DNA of 64,000 nt, from assembly GCA_030522415.1 (NCBI GenBank), contig JAMASW010000031.1, positions 372,001 to 436,000 on the forward strand, given 5' to 3'. Below the pieces are notes generated by a model, which was not told the DNA's origin, did no database searches, and saw only the letters and a list, made by a program, of their open reading frames with translations. This document shows, one piece after another, positions 36,610-51,756 of this stretch (positions within the stretch are counted from its first letter, which is position 1; every line of letters begins with the position of its first letter). A program made the position numbers and the translations under genes. This DNA comes from Channallabes apus (taxonomy: Eukaryota; Chordata; Actinopteri; Siluriformes; Clariidae).

Positions 36610-38870
36610 ACAACTAATGCATAGTTATGTAAAACAAACAAAATGAGTTTGTATTCATTTTTCTGGAACAAAATGAGAAAAAGAATAACAAAAAAGTTGT
36701 TTTTCAACATGTATTCAAAGAATGCATTAATGTATTGAAAATGATCATCTCTTCCACTTTCATGCACAACACGCTGAGATAAAGCGTTTGCTGCGTTCTT
36801 AGCTCTGTACGAGCCCAGGAAAGCGGTTTTCTCACACAACTAATGCATAGTTATATAAAACAAACAAAATCAGTTTGTATTCATTTCTCTGAAACAAAAT
36901 GCGAAAAAGAATAACAAAAAAGTTATTTTTCAACATGTATACAAAGAATGCATTAATGTATTGAAAATGATCATCTCGTCCACTTTCATGCACAACACGG
37001 TGAGATAAAGCGTTTGCTGCGTTCTTAGCTCTGTACGAGCTCAGGAAAGCGGTTTTCTCACACAACTAATGCATAGTTATGTAAAACAAACAAAATGAGT
37101 TTGTATTCATTTTTCTGGAACAAAATGAGAAAAAGAATAACAAAAAAGTTGTTTTTCAACATGTATACAAAGAATGCATTAATGTATTGAAAATGATCAT
37201 CTCTTCCACTTTCATGCACAACACGCTGAGATAAAGCGTTTGCTGCGTTCTTAGCTCTGTACGAGCCCAGGAAAGCGGTTTTCTCACACAACTAATGCAT
37301 AGTTATATAAAACAAACAAAATCAGTTTGTATTCATTTCTCTGAAACAAAATGCGTAAAAGAATAACAAAAAAGTTGTTTTTCAACATGTATACAAAGAA
37401 TGCATTAATGTATTGAAAATGATCATCTCGTCCACTTTCATGCACAACACGGTGAGATAAAGCGTTTGCTGCGTTCTTAGCTCTGTACGAGCTCAGGAAA
37501 GCGGTTTTCTCACACAACTAATGCATAGTTATGTAAAACAAACAAAATCAGTTTGTATTCATTTTTCTGGAACAAAATGAGAAAACGAATAACAAAAAAG
37601 TTGTTTTTCAACATGTATACAAAGAATGCATTAATGTATTGAAAATGATCATCTCGTCCACGTTCATGCACAACACGGTGAGATAAAGCGTTTGCTGCGT
37701 TCTTAGCTCTGTACGAGCTCAGGAAAGCGGTTTTCTCACACAACTAATGCATAGTTATGTAAAACAAACAAAATCAGTTTGTATTCATTTCTCTGAAACA
37801 AAATGCGAAAAAGAATAACAAAAAAGTTGTTTTTCAACATGTATACAAAGAATGCATTAATGTATTGAAAATGATCATCTCGTCCACTTTCATGCACAAC
37901 ACGGTGAGATAAAGCGTTTGCTGCGTTCTTAGCTCTGTACGAGCTCAGGAAAGCGGTTTTCTCACACAACTAATGCATAGTTATGTAAAACAAACAAAAT
38001 GAGTTTGTATTCATTTTTCTGGAACAAAATGAGAAAAAGAATAACAAAAAAGTTGTTTTTCAACATGTATACAAAGAATGCATTAATGTATTGAAAATGA
38101 TCATCTCTTCCACTTTCATGCACAACACGGTGAGATAAAGCGTTTGCTGCGTTCTTAGCTCTGTACGAGCTCAGGAAAGCGGTTTTCTCACACAACTAAT
38201 GCATAGTTATGTAAAACAAACAAAATCAGTTTCTATTCATTTTTCTGGAACAAAATGAGAAAAAGAATAACAAAAAAGTTGTTTTTCAACATGTATTCAA
38301 AGAATGCATTAATGTATTGAAAATGATCATCTCTTCCACTTTCATGCACAACACGCTGAGATAAAGCGTTTGCTGCGTTCTTAGCTCTGTACGAGCCCAG
38401 GAAAGCGGTTTTCTCACACAACTAATGCATAGTTATATAAAACAAACAAAATCAGTTTGTATTCATTTCTCTGAAACAAAATGCGAAAAAGAATAACAAA
38501 AAAGTTATTTTTCAACATGTATACAAAGAATGCATTAATGTATTGAAAATGATCATCTCGTCCACTTTCATGCACAACACGGTGAGATAAAGCGTTTGCT
38601 GCGTTCTTAGCTCTGTACGAGCTCAGGAAAGCGGTTTTCTCACACAACTAATGCATAGTTATGTAAAACAAACAAAATCAGTTTGTATTCATTTTTCTGG
38701 AACAAAATGAGAAAAAGAATAACAAAAAAGTTGTTTTTCAACATGTATACAAAGAATGCATTAATGTATTGTTAAATTATCATCTCTTCCACTTTCATGC
38801 ACAAGACGGTGAGATAAAGCGTTTGCTGCGTTCTTAGCTCTGTACGAGCTCAGGAAAGCGGTTTTCTCAC
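36610..38870. repeat. Domain II unit, 10 monomers: r-u1-v-w-x-y-z-Am-u1-Cx
   Basis: The order is related to the canonical 10-mer, but v is followed directly by w, and an r-u1 pair precedes v. The unit ends with a Cx monomer at 38644-38870. Confidence 0.8.
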
Positions 38871-41808
38871 ACAACTAATGCATAGTTATGTAAAACAAAC
38901 AAAATGAGTTTGTATTCATTTTTCTGGAACAAAATGAGAAAAAGAATAACAAAAAAGTTGTTTTTCAACATGTATACAAAGAATGCATTAATGTATTGAA
39001 AATGATCATCTCTTCCACTTTCATGCACAACACGCTGAGATAAAGCGTTTGCTGCGTTCTTAGCTCTGTACGAGCCCAGGAAAGCGGTTTTCTCACACAA
39101 CTAATGCATAGTTATATAAAACAAACAAAATCAGTTTGTATTCATTTCTCTGAAACAAAATGCGAAAAAGAATAACAAAAAAGTTGTTTTTCAACATGTA
39201 TACAAAGAATGCATTAATGTATTGAAAATGATCATCTCGTCCACTTTCATGCACAACACGGTGAGATAAAGCGTTTGCTGCGTTCTTAGCTCTGTACGAG
39301 CTCAGGAAAGCGGTTTTCTCACACAACTAATGCATAGTTATGTAAAACAAACAAAATGAGTTTGTATTCATTTTTCTGGAACAAAATGAGAAAAAGAATA
39401 ACAAAAAAGTTGTTTTTCAACATGTATTCAAAGAATGCATTAATGTATTGAAAATGATCATCTCTTCCACTTTCATGCACAACACGCTGAGATAAAGCGT
39501 TTGCTGCGTTCTTAGCTCTGTACGAGCCCAGGAAAGCGGTTTTCTCACACAACTAATGCATAGTTATATAAAACAAACAAAATCAGTTTGTATTCATTTC
39601 TCTGAAACAAAATGCGAAAAAGAATAACAAAAAAGTTATTTTTCAACATGTATACAAAGAATGCATTAATGTATTGAAAATGATCATCTCGTCCACTTTC
39701 ATGCACAACACGGTGAGATAAAGCGTTTGCTGCGTTCTTAGCTCTGTACGAGCTCAGGAAAGCGGTTTTCTCACACAACTAATGCATAGTTATGTAAAAC
39801 AAACAAAATGAGTTTGTATTCATTTTTCTGGAACAAAATGAGAAAAAGAATAACAAAAAAGTTGTTTTTCAACATGTATACAAAGAATGCATTAATGTAT
39901 TGAAAATGATCATCTCTTCCACTTTCATGCACAACACGCTGAGATAAAGCGTTTGCTGCGTTCTTAGCTCTGTACGAGCCCAGGAAAGCGGTTTTCTCAC
40001 ACAACTAATGCATAGTTATATAAAACAAACAAAATCAGTTTGTATTCATTTCTCTGAAACAAAATGCGAAAAAGAATAACAAAAAAGTTGTTTTTCAACA
40101 TGTATACAAAGAATGCATTAATGTATTGAAAATGATCATCTCGTCCACTTTCATGCACAACACGGTGAGATAAAGCGTTTGCTGCGTTCTTAGCTCTGTA
40201 CGAGCTCAGGAAAGCGGTTTTCTCACACAACTAATGCATAGTTATGTAAAACAAACAAAATGAGTTTGTATTCATTTTTCTGGAACAAAATGAGAAAAAG
40301 AATAACAAAAAAGTTGTTTTTCAACATGTATTCAAAGAATGCATTAATGTATTGAAAATGATCATCTCTTCCACTTTCATGCACAACACGCTGAGATAAA
40401 GCGTTTGCTGCGTTCTTAGCTCTGTACGAGCCCAGGAAAGCGGTTTTCTCACACAACTAATGCATAGTTATATAAAACAAACAAAATCAGTTTGTATTCA
40501 TTTCTCTGAAACAAAATGCGTAAAAGAATAACAAAAAAGTTGTTTTTCAACATGTATACAAAGAATGCATTAATGTATTGAAAATGATCATCTCGTCCAC
40601 TTTCATGCACAACACGGTGAGATAAAGCGTTTGCTGCGTTCTTAGCTCTGTACGAGCTCAGGAAAGCGGTTTTCTCACACAACTAATGCATAGTTATGTA
40701 AATCAAACAAAATCAGTTTGTATTCATTTTTCTGGAACAAAATGAGAAAACGAATAACAAAAAAGTTGTTTTTCAACATGTATACAAAGAATGCATTAAT
40801 GTATTGAAAATGATCATCTCGTCCACGTTCATGCACAACACGGTGAGATAAAGCGTTTGCTGCGTTCTTAGCTCTGTACGAGCTCAGGAAAGCGGTTTTC
40901 TCACACAACTAATGCATAGTTATGTAAAACAAACAAAATCAGTTTGTATTCATTTCTCTGAAACAAAATGCGAAAAAGAATAACAAAAAAGTTGTTTTTC
41001 AACATGTATACAAAGAATGCATTAATGTATTGAAAATGATCATCTCGTCCACTTTCATGCACAACACGGTGAGATAAAGCGTTTGCTGCGTTCTTAGCTC
41101 TGTACGAGCTCAGGAAAGCGGTTTTCTCACACAACTAATGCATAGTTATGTAAAACAAACAAAATGAGTTTGTATTCATTTTTCTGGAACAAAATGAGAA
41201 AAAGAATAACAAAAAAGTTGTTTTTCAACATGTATTCAAAGAATGCATTAATGTATTGAAAATGATCATCTCTTCCACTTTCATGCACAACACGGTGAGA
41301 TAAAGCGTTTGCTGCGTTCTTAGCTCTGTACGAGCTCAGGAAAGCGGTTTTCTCACACAACTAATGCATAGTTATGTAAAACAAACAAAATCAGTTTCTA
41401 TTCATTTTTCTGGAACAAAATGAGAAAAAGAATAACAAAAAAGTTGTTTTTCAACATGTATTCAAAGAATGCATTAATGTATTGAAAATGATCATCTCTT
41501 CCACTTTCATGCACAACACGCTGAGATAAAGCGTTTGCTGCGTTCTTAGCTCTGTACGAGCCCAGGAAAGCGGTTTTCTCACACAACTAATGCATAGTTA
41601 TATAAAACAAACAAAATCAGTTTGTATTCATTTCTCTGAAACAAAATGCGAAAAAGAATAACAAAAAAGTTGTTTTTCAACATGTATACAAAGAATGCAT
41701 TAATGTATTGAAAATGATCATCTCGTCCACTTTCATGCACAACACGGTGAGATAAAGCGTTTGCTGCGTTCTTAGCTCTGTACGAGCTCAGGAAAGCGGT
41801 TTTCTCAC
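38871..41808. repeat. Domain II unit, 13 monomers
   Basis: The order is v-u-r-u1-v-u-r-w-x-y-z-Am-u1, with a doubled v-u-r start and no Cx at the end. The x (40679-40904) has a private T in GTAAATCAAAC, shared only with the x at 42713-42938. The z has T106 instead of A106. The final u has G90. Confidence 0.82.
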
Positions 41809-44069
41809 ACAACTAATGCATAGTTATGTAAAACAAACAAAATGAGTTTGTATTCATTTTTCTGGAACAAAATGAGAAAAAGAATAACAAAAAAGTTGTT
41901 TTTCAACATGTATACAAAGAATGCATTAATGTATTGAAAATGATCATCTCTTCCACTTTCATGCACAACACGCTGAGATAAAGCGTTTGCTGCGTTCTTA
42001 GCTCTGTACGAGCCCAGGAAAGCGGTTTTCTCACACAACTAATGCATAGTTATATAAAACAAACAAAATCAGTTTGTATTCATTTCTCTGAAACAAAATG
42101 CGAAAAAGAATAACAAAAAAGTTGTTTTTCAACATGTATACAAAGAATGCATTAATGTATTGAAAATGATCATCTCGTCCACTTTCATGCACAACACGGT
42201 GAGATAAAGCGTTTGCTGCGTTCTTAGCTCTGTACGAGCTCAGGAAAGCGGTTTTCTCACACAACTAATGCATAGTTATGTAAAACAAACAAAATGAGTT
42301 TGTATTCATTTTTCTGGAACAAAATGAGAAAAAGAATAACAAAAAAGTTGTTTTTCAACATGTATTCAAAGAATGCATTAATGTATTGAAAATGATCATC
42401 TCTTCCACTTTCATGCACAACACGCTGAGATAAAGCGTTTGCTGCGTTCTTAGCTCTGTACGAGCCCAGGAAAGCGGTTTTCTCACACAACTAATGCATA
42501 GTTATATAAAACAAACAAAATCAGTTTGTATTCATTTCTCTGAAACAAAATGCGTAAAAGAATAACAAAAAAGTTGTTTTTCAACATGTATACAAAGAAT
42601 GCATTAATGTATTGAAAATGATCATCTCGTCCACTTTCATGCACAACACGGTGAGATAAAGCGTTTGCTGCGTTCTTAGCTCTGTACGAGCTCAGGAAAG
42701 CGGTTTTCTCACACAACTAATGCATAGTTATGTAAATCAAACAAAATCAGTTTGTATTCATTTTTCTGGAACAAAATGAGAAAACGAATAACAAAAAAGT
42801 TGTTTTTCAACATGTATACAAAGAATGCATTAATGTATTGAAAATGATCATCTCGTCCACGTTCATGCACAACACGGTGAGATAAAGCGTTTGCTGCGTT
42901 CTTAGCTCTGTACGAGCTCAGGAAAGCGGTTTTCTCACACAACTAATGCATAGTTATGTAAAACAAACAAAATCAGTTTGTATTCATTTCTCTGAAACAA
43001 AATGCGAAAAAGAATAACAAAAAAGTTGTTTTTCAACATGTATACAAAGAATGCATTAATGTATTGAAAATGATCATCTCGTCCACTTTCATGCACAACA
43101 CGGTGAGATAAAGCGTTTGCTGCGTTCTTAGCTCTGTACGAGCTCAGGAAAGCGGTTTTCTCACACAACTAATGCATAGTTATGTAAAACAAACAAAATC
43201 AGTTTGTATTCATTTTTCTGGAACAAAATGAGAAAAAGAATAACAAAAAAGTTGTTTTTCAACATGTATTCAAAGAATGCATTAATGTATTGAAAATGAT
43301 CATCTCTTCCACTTTCATGCACAACACGCTGAGATAAAGCGTTTGCTGCGTTCTTAGCTCTGTACGAGCTCAGGAAAGCGGTTTTCTCACACAACTAATG
43401 CATAGTTATGTAAAACAAACAAAATCAGTTTCTATTCATTTTTCTGGAACAAAATGAGAAAAAGAATAACAAAAAAGTTGTTTTTCAACATGTATTCAAA
43501 GAATGCATTAATGTATTGAAAATGATCATCTCTTCCACTTTCATGCACAACACGCTGAGATAAAGCGTTTGCTGCGTTCTTAGCTCTGTACGAGCCCAGG
43601 AAAGCGGTTTTCTCACACAACTAATGCATAGTTATATAAAACAAACAAAATCAGTTTGTATTCATTTCTCTGAAACAAAATGCGAAAAAGAATAACAAAA
43701 AAGTTGTTTTTCAACATGTATACAAAGAATGCATTAATGTATTGAAAATGATCATCTCGTCCACTTTCATGCACAACACGGTGAGATAAAGCGTTTGCTG
43801 CGTTCTTAGCTCTGTACGAGCTCAGGAAAGCGGTTTTCTCACACAACTAATGCATAGTTATGTAAAACAAACAAAATGAGTTTGTATTCATTTTTCTGGA
43901 ACAAAATGAGAAAAAGAATAACAAAAAAGTTGTTTTTCAACATGTATACAAAGAATGCATTAATGTATTGTTAAATTATCATCTCTTCCACTTTCATGCA
44001 CAAGACGGTGAGATAAAGCGTTTGCTGCGTTCTTAGCTCTGTACGAGCTCAGGAAAGCGGTTTTCTCAC
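41809..44069. repeat. Domain II unit, 10 monomers ending in Cx
   Basis: The order is v-u-r-w-x-y-B-Am-u-Cx. The x carries the private GTAAATCAAAC seen 2034 bp (9 monomers) to its left, so the w-x-y...v-u-r stretch was duplicated recently. B stands in the z position. The Cx here has G36 rather than C36. Confidence 0.83.
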
Positions 44070-47000
44070 ACAACTAATGCATAGTTATGTAAAACAAACA
44101 AAATGAGTTTGTATTCATTTTTCTGGAACAAAATGAGAAAAAGAATAACAAAAAAGTTGTTTTTCAACATGTATACAAAGAATGCATTAATGTATTGAAA
44201 ATGATCATCTCGTCCACTTTCATGCACAACACGCTGAGATAAAGCGTTTGCTGCGTTCTTAGCTCTGTACGAGCCCAGGAAAGCGGTTTTCTCACACAAC
44301 TAATGCATAGTTATATAAAACAAACAAAATCAGTTTGTATTCATTTCTCTGAAACAAAATGCGAAAAAGAATAACAAAAAAGTTGTTTTTCAACATGTAT
44401 ACAAAGAATGCATTAATGTATTGAAAATGATCATCTCGTCCACTTTCATGCACAACACGGTGAGATAAAGCGTTTGCTGCGTTCTTAGCTCTGTACGAGC
44501 TCAGGAAAGCGGTTTTCTCACACAACTAATGCATAGTTATGTAAAACAAACAAAATGAGTTTGTATTCATTTTTCTGGAACAAAATGAGAAAAAGAATAA
44601 CAAAAAAGTTGTTTTTCAACATGTATTCAAAGAATGCATTAATGTATTGAAAATGATCATCTCTTCCACTTTCATGCACAACACGCTGAGATAAAGCGTT
44701 TGCTGCGTTCTTAGCTCAGTACGAGCCCAGGAAAGCGGTTTTCTCACACAACTAATGCATAGTTATATAAAACAAACAAAATCAGTTTGTATTCATTTCT
44801 CTGAAACAAAATGCGAAAAAGAATAACAAAAAAGTTGTTTTTCAACATGTATACAAAGAATGCATTAATGTATTGAAAATGATCATCTCGTCCACTTTCA
44901 TGCACAACACGGTGAGATAAAGCGTTTGCTGCGTTCTTAGCTCTGTACGAGCTCAGGAAAGCGGTTTTCTCACACAACTAATGCATAGTTATGTAAAACA
45001 AACAAAATGAGTTTGTATTCATTTTTCTGGAACAAAATGAGAAAAAGAATAACAAAAAAGTTGTTTTTCAACATGTATACAAAGAATGCATTAATGTATT
45101 GAAAATGATCATCTCTTCCACTTTCATGCACAACACGGTGAGATAAAGCGTTTGCTGCGTTCTTAGCTCTGTACGAGCTCAGGAAAGCGGTTTTCTCACA
45201 CAACTAATGCATAGTTATGTAAAACAAACAAAATCAGTTTCTATTCATTTTTCTGGAACAAAATGAGAAAAAGAATAACAAAAAAGTTGTTTTTCAACAT
45301 GTATTCAAAGAATGCATTAATGTATTGAAAATGATCATCTCTTCCACTTTCATGCACAACACGCTGAGATAAAGCGTTTGCTGCGTTCTTAGCTCTGTAC
45401 GAGCCCAGGAAAGCGGTTTTCTCACACAACTAATGCATAGTTATATAAAACAAACAAAATCAGTTTGTATTCATTTCTCTGAAACAAAATGCGAAAAAGA
45501 ATAACAAAAAAGTTATTTTTCAACATGTATACAAAGAATGCATTAATGTATTGAAAATGATCATCTCGTCCACTTTCATGCACAACACGGTGAGATAAAG
45601 CGTTTGCTGCGTTCTTAGCTCTGTACGAGCTCAGGAAAGCGGTTTTCTCACACAACTAATGCATAGTTATGTAAAACAAACAAAATGAGTTTGTATTCAT
45701 TTTTCTGGAACAAAATGAGAAAAAGAATAACAAAAAAGTTGTTTTTCAACATGTATTCAAAGAATGCATTAATGTATTGAAAATGATCATCTCTTCCACT
45801 TTCATGCACAACACGCTGAGATAAAGCGTTTGCTGCGTTCTTAGCTCTGTACGAGCCCAGGAAAGCGGTTTTCTCACACAACTAATGCATAGTTATATAA
45901 AACAAACAAAATCAGTTTGTATTCATTTCTCTGAAACAAAATGCGAAAAAGAATAACAAAAAAGTTGTTTTTCAACATGTATACAAAGAATGCATTAATG
46001 TATTGAAAATGATCATCTCGTCCACTTTCATGCACAACACGGTGAGATAAAGCGTTTGCTGCGTTCTTAGCTCTGTACGAGCCCAGGAAAGCGGTTTTCT
46101 CACACAACTAATGCATAGTTATATAAAACAAACAAAATCAGTTTGTATTCATTTCTCTGAAACAAAATGCGAAAAAGAATAACAAAAAAGTTGTTTTTCA
46201 ACATGTATACAAAGAATGCATTAATGTATTGAAAATGATCATCTCGTCCACTTTCATGCACAACACGGTGAGATAAAGCGTTTGCTGCGTTCTTAGCTCT
46301 GTACGAGCTCAGGAAAGCGGTTTTCTCACACAACTAATGCATAGTTATGTAAAACAAACAAAATCAGTTTGTATTCATTTTTCTGGAACAAAATGAGAAA
46401 ACGAATAACAAAAAAGTTGTTTTTCAACATGTATACAAAGAATGCATTAATGTATTGAAAATGATCATCTCGTCCACTTTCATGCACAACACGGTGAGAT
46501 AAAGCGTTTGCTGCGTTCTTAGCTCTGTACGAGCTCAGGAAAGCGGTTTTCTCACACAACTAATGCATAGTTATGTAAAACAAACAAAATCAGTTTGTAT
46601 TCATTTCTCTGAAACAAAATGCGAAAAAGAATAACAAAAAAGTTGTTTTTCAACATGTATACAAAGAATGCATTAATGTATTGAAAATGATCATCTCGTC
46701 CACTTTCATGCACAACACGGTGAGATAAAGCGTTTGCTGCGTTCTTAGCTCTGTACGAGCTCAGGAAAGCGGTTTTCTCACACAACTAATGCATAGTTAT
46801 GTAAAACAAACAAAATGAGTTTGTATTCATTTTTCTGGAACAAAATGAGAAAAAGAATAACAAAAAAGTTGTTTTTCAACATGTATACAAAGAATGCATT
46901 AATGTATTGAAAATGATCATCTCTTCCACTTTCATGCACAACACGGTGAGATAAAGCGTTTGCTGCGTTCTTAGCTCTGTACGAGCTCAGGAAAGCGGTT

Positions 47001-47912
47001 TTCTCACACAACTAATGCATAGTTATGTAAAACAAACAAAATCAGTTTCTATTCATTTTTCTGGAACAAAATGAGAAAAAGAATAACAAAAAAGTTGTTT
47101 TTCAACATGTATTCAAAGAATGCATTAATGTATTGAAAATGATCATCTCTTCCACTTTCATGCACAACACGCTGAGATAAAGCGTTTGCTGCGTTCTTAG
47201 CTCTGTACGAGCCCAGGAAAGCGGTTTTCTCACACAACTAATGCATAGTTATATAAAACAAACAAAATCAGTTTGTATTCATTTCTCTGAAACAAAATGC
47301 GAAAAAGAATAACAAAAAAGTTGTTTTTCAACATGTATACAAAGAATGCATTAATGTATTGAAAATGATCATCTCGTCCACTTTCATGCACAACACGGTG
47401 AGATAAAGCGTTTGCTGCGTTCTTAGCTCTGTACGAGCTCAGGAAAGCGGTTTTCTCACACAACTAATGCATAGTTATATAAAACAAACAAAATCAGTTT
47501 GTATTCATTTCTCTGAAACAAAATGCGAAAAAGAATAACAAAAAAGTTATTTTTCAACATGTATACAAAGAATGCATTAATGTATTGAAAATGATCATCT
47601 CGTCCACTTTCATGCACAACACGGTGAGATAAAGCGTTTGCTGCGTTCTTAGCTCTGTACGAGCTCAGGAAAGCGGTTTTCTCACACAACTAATGCATAG
47701 TTATGTAAAACAAACAAAATCAGTTTGTATTCATTTTTCTGGAACAAAATGAGAAAAAGAATAACAAAAAAGTTGTTTTTCAACATGTATACAAAGAATG
47801 CATTAATGTATTGTTAAATTATCATCTCTTCCACTTTCATGCACAAGACGGTGAGATAAAGCGTTTGCTGCGTTCTTAGCTCTGTACGAGCTCAGGAAAG
47901 CGGTTTTCTCAC
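44070..47912. repeat. Domain II unit, 17 monomers ending in Cx (3843 bp)
   Basis: The order is v-u-r-u-z-Am-u1-r-u-u-x-y-z-Am-u-u1-Cx. From here rightwards w is absent and x lacks G149. The first v has G143. The r at 44522-44747 has a private T-to-A change at 44718, which puts a stop in the minus-strand frame. One u (45878-46103) ends with GCC like r, a probable hybrid. Confidence 0.82.
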
Positions 47913-50399
47913 ACAACTAATGCATAGTTATGTAAAACAAACAAAATGAGTTTGTATTCATTTTTCTGGAACAAAATGAGAAAAAGAATAACAAAAAAGT
48001 TGTTTTTCAACATGTATACAAAGAATGCATTAATGTATTGAAAATGATCATCTCTTCCACTTTCATGCACAACACGCTGAGATAAAGCGTTTGCTGCGTT
48101 CTTAGCTCTGTACGAGCCCAGGAAAGCGGTTTTCTCACACAACTAATGCATAGTTATATAAAACAAACAAAATCAGTTTGTATTCATTTCTCTGAAACAA
48201 AATGCGAAAAAGAATAACAAAAAAGTTGTTTTTCAACATGTATACAAAGAATGCATTAATGTATTGAAAATGATCATCTCGTCCACTTTCATGCACAACA
48301 CGGTGAGATAAAGCGTTTGCTGCGTTCTTAGCTCTGTACGAGCTCAGGAAAGCGGTTTTCTCACACAACTAATGCATAGTTATGTAAAACAAACAAAATG
48401 AGTTTGTATTCATTTTTCTGGAACAAAATGAGAAAAAGAATAACAAAAAAGTTGTTTTTCAACATGTATTCAAAGAATGCATTAATGTATTGAAAATGAT
48501 CATCTCTTCCACTTTCATGCACAACACGCTGAGATAAAGCGTTTGCTGCGTTCTTAGCTCTGTACGAGCCCAGGAAAGCGGTTTTCTCACACAACTAATG
48601 CATAGTTATATAAAACAAACAAAATCAGTTTGTATTCATTTCTCTGAAACAAAATGCGAAAAAGAATAACAAAAAAGTTGTTTTTCAACATGTATACAAA
48701 GAATGCATTAATGTATTGAAAATGATCATCTCGTCCACTTTCATGCACAACACGGTGAGATAAAGCGTTTGCTGCGTTCTTAGCTCTGTACGAGCTCAGG
48801 AAAGCGGTTTTCTCACACAACTAATGCATAGTTATGTAAAACAAACAAAATCAGTTTGTATTCATTTTTCTGGAACAAAATGAGAAAACGAATAACAAAA
48901 AAGTTGGTTTTCAACATGTATACAAAGAATGCATTAATGTATTGAAAATGATCATCTCGTCCACTTTCATGCACAACACGGTGAGATAAAGCGTTTGCTG
49001 CGTTCTTAGCTCTGTACGAGCTCAGGAAAGCGGTTTTCTCACACAACTAATGCATAGTTATGTAAAACAAACAAAATCAGTTTGTATTCATTTCTCTGAA
49101 ACAAAATGCGAAAAAGAATAACAAAAAAGTTGTTTTTCAACATGTATACAAAGAATGCATTAATGTATTGAAAATGATCATCTCGTCCACTTTCATGCAC
49201 AACACGGTGAGATAAAGCGTTTGCTGCGTTCTTAGCTCTGTACGAGCTCAGGAAAGCGGTTTTCTCACACAACTAATGCATAGTTATGTAAAACAAACAA
49301 AATCAGTTTGTATTCATTTTTCTGGAACAAAATGAGAAAACGAATAACAAAAAAGTTGTTTTTCAACATGTATACAAAGAATGCATTAATGTATTGAAAA
49401 TGATCATCTCGTCCACTTTCATGCACAACACGGTGAGATAAAGCGTTTGCTGCGTTCTTAGCTCTGTACGAGCTCAGGAAAGCGGTTTTCTCACACAACT
49501 AATGCATAGTTATGTAAAACAAACAAAATCAGTTTGTATTCATTTCTCTGAAACAAAATGCGAAAAAGAATAACAAAAAAGTTGTTTTTCAACATGTATA
49601 CAAAGAATGCATTAATGTATTGAAAATGATCATCTCGTCCACTTTCATGCACAACACGGTGAGATAAAGCGTTTGCTGCGTTCTTAGCTCTGTACGAGCT
49701 CAGGAAAGCGGTTTTCTCACACAACTAATGCATAGTTATGTAAAACAAACAAAATCAGTTTCTATTCATTTTTCTGGAACAAAATGAGAAAAAGAATAAC
49801 AAAAAAGTTGTTTTTCAACATGTATTCAAAGAATGCATTAATGTATTGAAAATGATCATCTCTTCCACTTTCATGCACAACACGCTGAGATAAAGCGTTT
49901 GCTGCGTTCTTAGCTCTGTACGAGCCCAGGAAAGCGGTTTTCTCACACAACTAATGCATAGTTATATAAAACAAACAAAATCAGTTTGTATTCATTTCTC
50001 TGAAACAAAATGCGAAAAAGAATAACAAAAAAGTTGTTTTTCAACATGTATACAAAGAATGCATTAATGTATTGAAAATGATCATCTCGTCCACTTTCAT
50101 GCACAACACGGTGAGATAAAGCGTTTGCTGCGTTCTTAGCTCTGTACGAGCTCAGGAAAGCGGTTTTCTCACACAACTAATGCATAGTTATGTAAAACAA
50201 ACAAAATCAGTTTGTATTCATTTTTCTGGAACAAAATGAGAAAAAGAATAACAAAAAAGTTGTTTTTCAACATGTATACAAAGAATGCATTAATGTATTG
50301 TTAAATTATCATCTCTTCCACTTTCATGCACAAGACGGTGAGATAAAGCGTTTGCTGCGTTCTTAGCTCTGTACGAGCTCAGGAAAGCGGTTTTCTCAC
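47913..50399. repeat. Domain II unit, 11 monomers ending in Cx (2487 bp)
   Basis: The order is v-u-r-u-x-y-x-y-Am-u-Cx. A second x-y pair replaces z. The first x has a private GTTGGTTTTC near 48904, a T-to-G change in the hairpin loop. Confidence 0.83.
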
Positions 50400-51756
50400 A
50401 CAACTAATGCATAGTTATGTAAAACAAACAAAATGAGTTTGTATTCATTTTTCTGGAACAAAATGAGAAAAAGAATAACAAAAAAGTTGTTTTTCAACAT
50501 GTATACAAAGAATGCATTAATGTATTGAAAATGATCATCTCTTCCACTTTCATGCACAACACGCTGAGATAAAGCGTTTGCTGCGTTCTTAGCTCTGTAC
50601 GAGCCCAGGAAAGCGGTTTTCTCACACAACTAATGCATAGTTATATAAAACAAACAAAATCAGTTTGTATTCATTTCTCTGAAACAAAATGCGAAAAAGA
50701 ATAACAAAAAAGTTGTTTTTCAACATGTATACAAAGAATGCATTAATGTATTGAAAATGATCATCTCGTCCACTTTCATGCACAACACGGTGAGATAAAG
50801 CGTTTGCTGCGTTCTTAGCTCTGTACGAGCTCAGGAAAGCGGTTTTCTCACACAACTAATGCATAGTTATGTAAAACAAACAAAATGAGTTTGTATTCAT
50901 TTTTCTGGAACAAAATGAGAAAAAGAATAACAAAAAAGTTGTTTTTCAACATGTATTCAAAGAATGCATTAATGTATTGAAAATGATCATCTCTTCCACT
51001 TTCATGCACAACACGCTGAGATAAAGCGTTTGCTGCGTTCTTAGCTCTGTACGAGCCCAGGAAAGCGGTTTTCTCACACAACTAATGCATAGTTATGTAA
51101 AACAAACAAAATCAGTTTCTATTCATTTTTCTGGAACAAAATGAGAAAAAGAATAACAAAAAAGTTGTTTTTCAACATGTATTCAAAGAATGCATTAATG
51201 TATTGAAAATGATCATCTCTTCCACTTTCATGCACAACACGCTGAGATAAAGCGTTTGCTGCGTTCTTAGCTCTGTACGAGCCCAGGAAAGCGGTTTTCT
51301 CACACAACTAATGCATAGTTATATAAAACAAACAAAATCAGTTTGTATTCATTTCTCTGAAACAAAATGCGAAAAAGAATAACAAAAAAGTTATTTTTCA
51401 ACATGTATACAAAGAATGCATTAATGTATTGAAAATGATCATCTCGTCCACTTTCATGCACAACACGGTGAGATAAAGCGTTTGCTGCGTTCTTAGCTCT
51501 GTACGAGCTCAGGAAAGCGGTTTTCTCACACAACTAATGCATAGTTATGTAAAACAAACAAAATCAGTTTGTATTCATTTTTCTGGAACAAAATGAGAAA
51601 AAGAATAACAAAAAAGTTGTTTTTCAACATGTATACAAAGAATGCATTAATGTATTGTTAAATTATCATCTCTTCCACTTTCATGCACAAGACGGTGAGA
51701 TAAAGCGTTTGCTGCGTTCTTAGCTCTGTACGAGCTCAGGAAAGCGGTTTTCTCAC
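50400..51756. repeat. Domain II unit, 6 monomers ending in Cx (1357 bp)
   Basis: The order is v-u-r-Am-u1-Cx, the shortest Cx-bounded unit. It can be derived from a longer one by unequal exchange between the similar r and Am monomers (both T106, C165, GCC). Confidence 0.83.
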
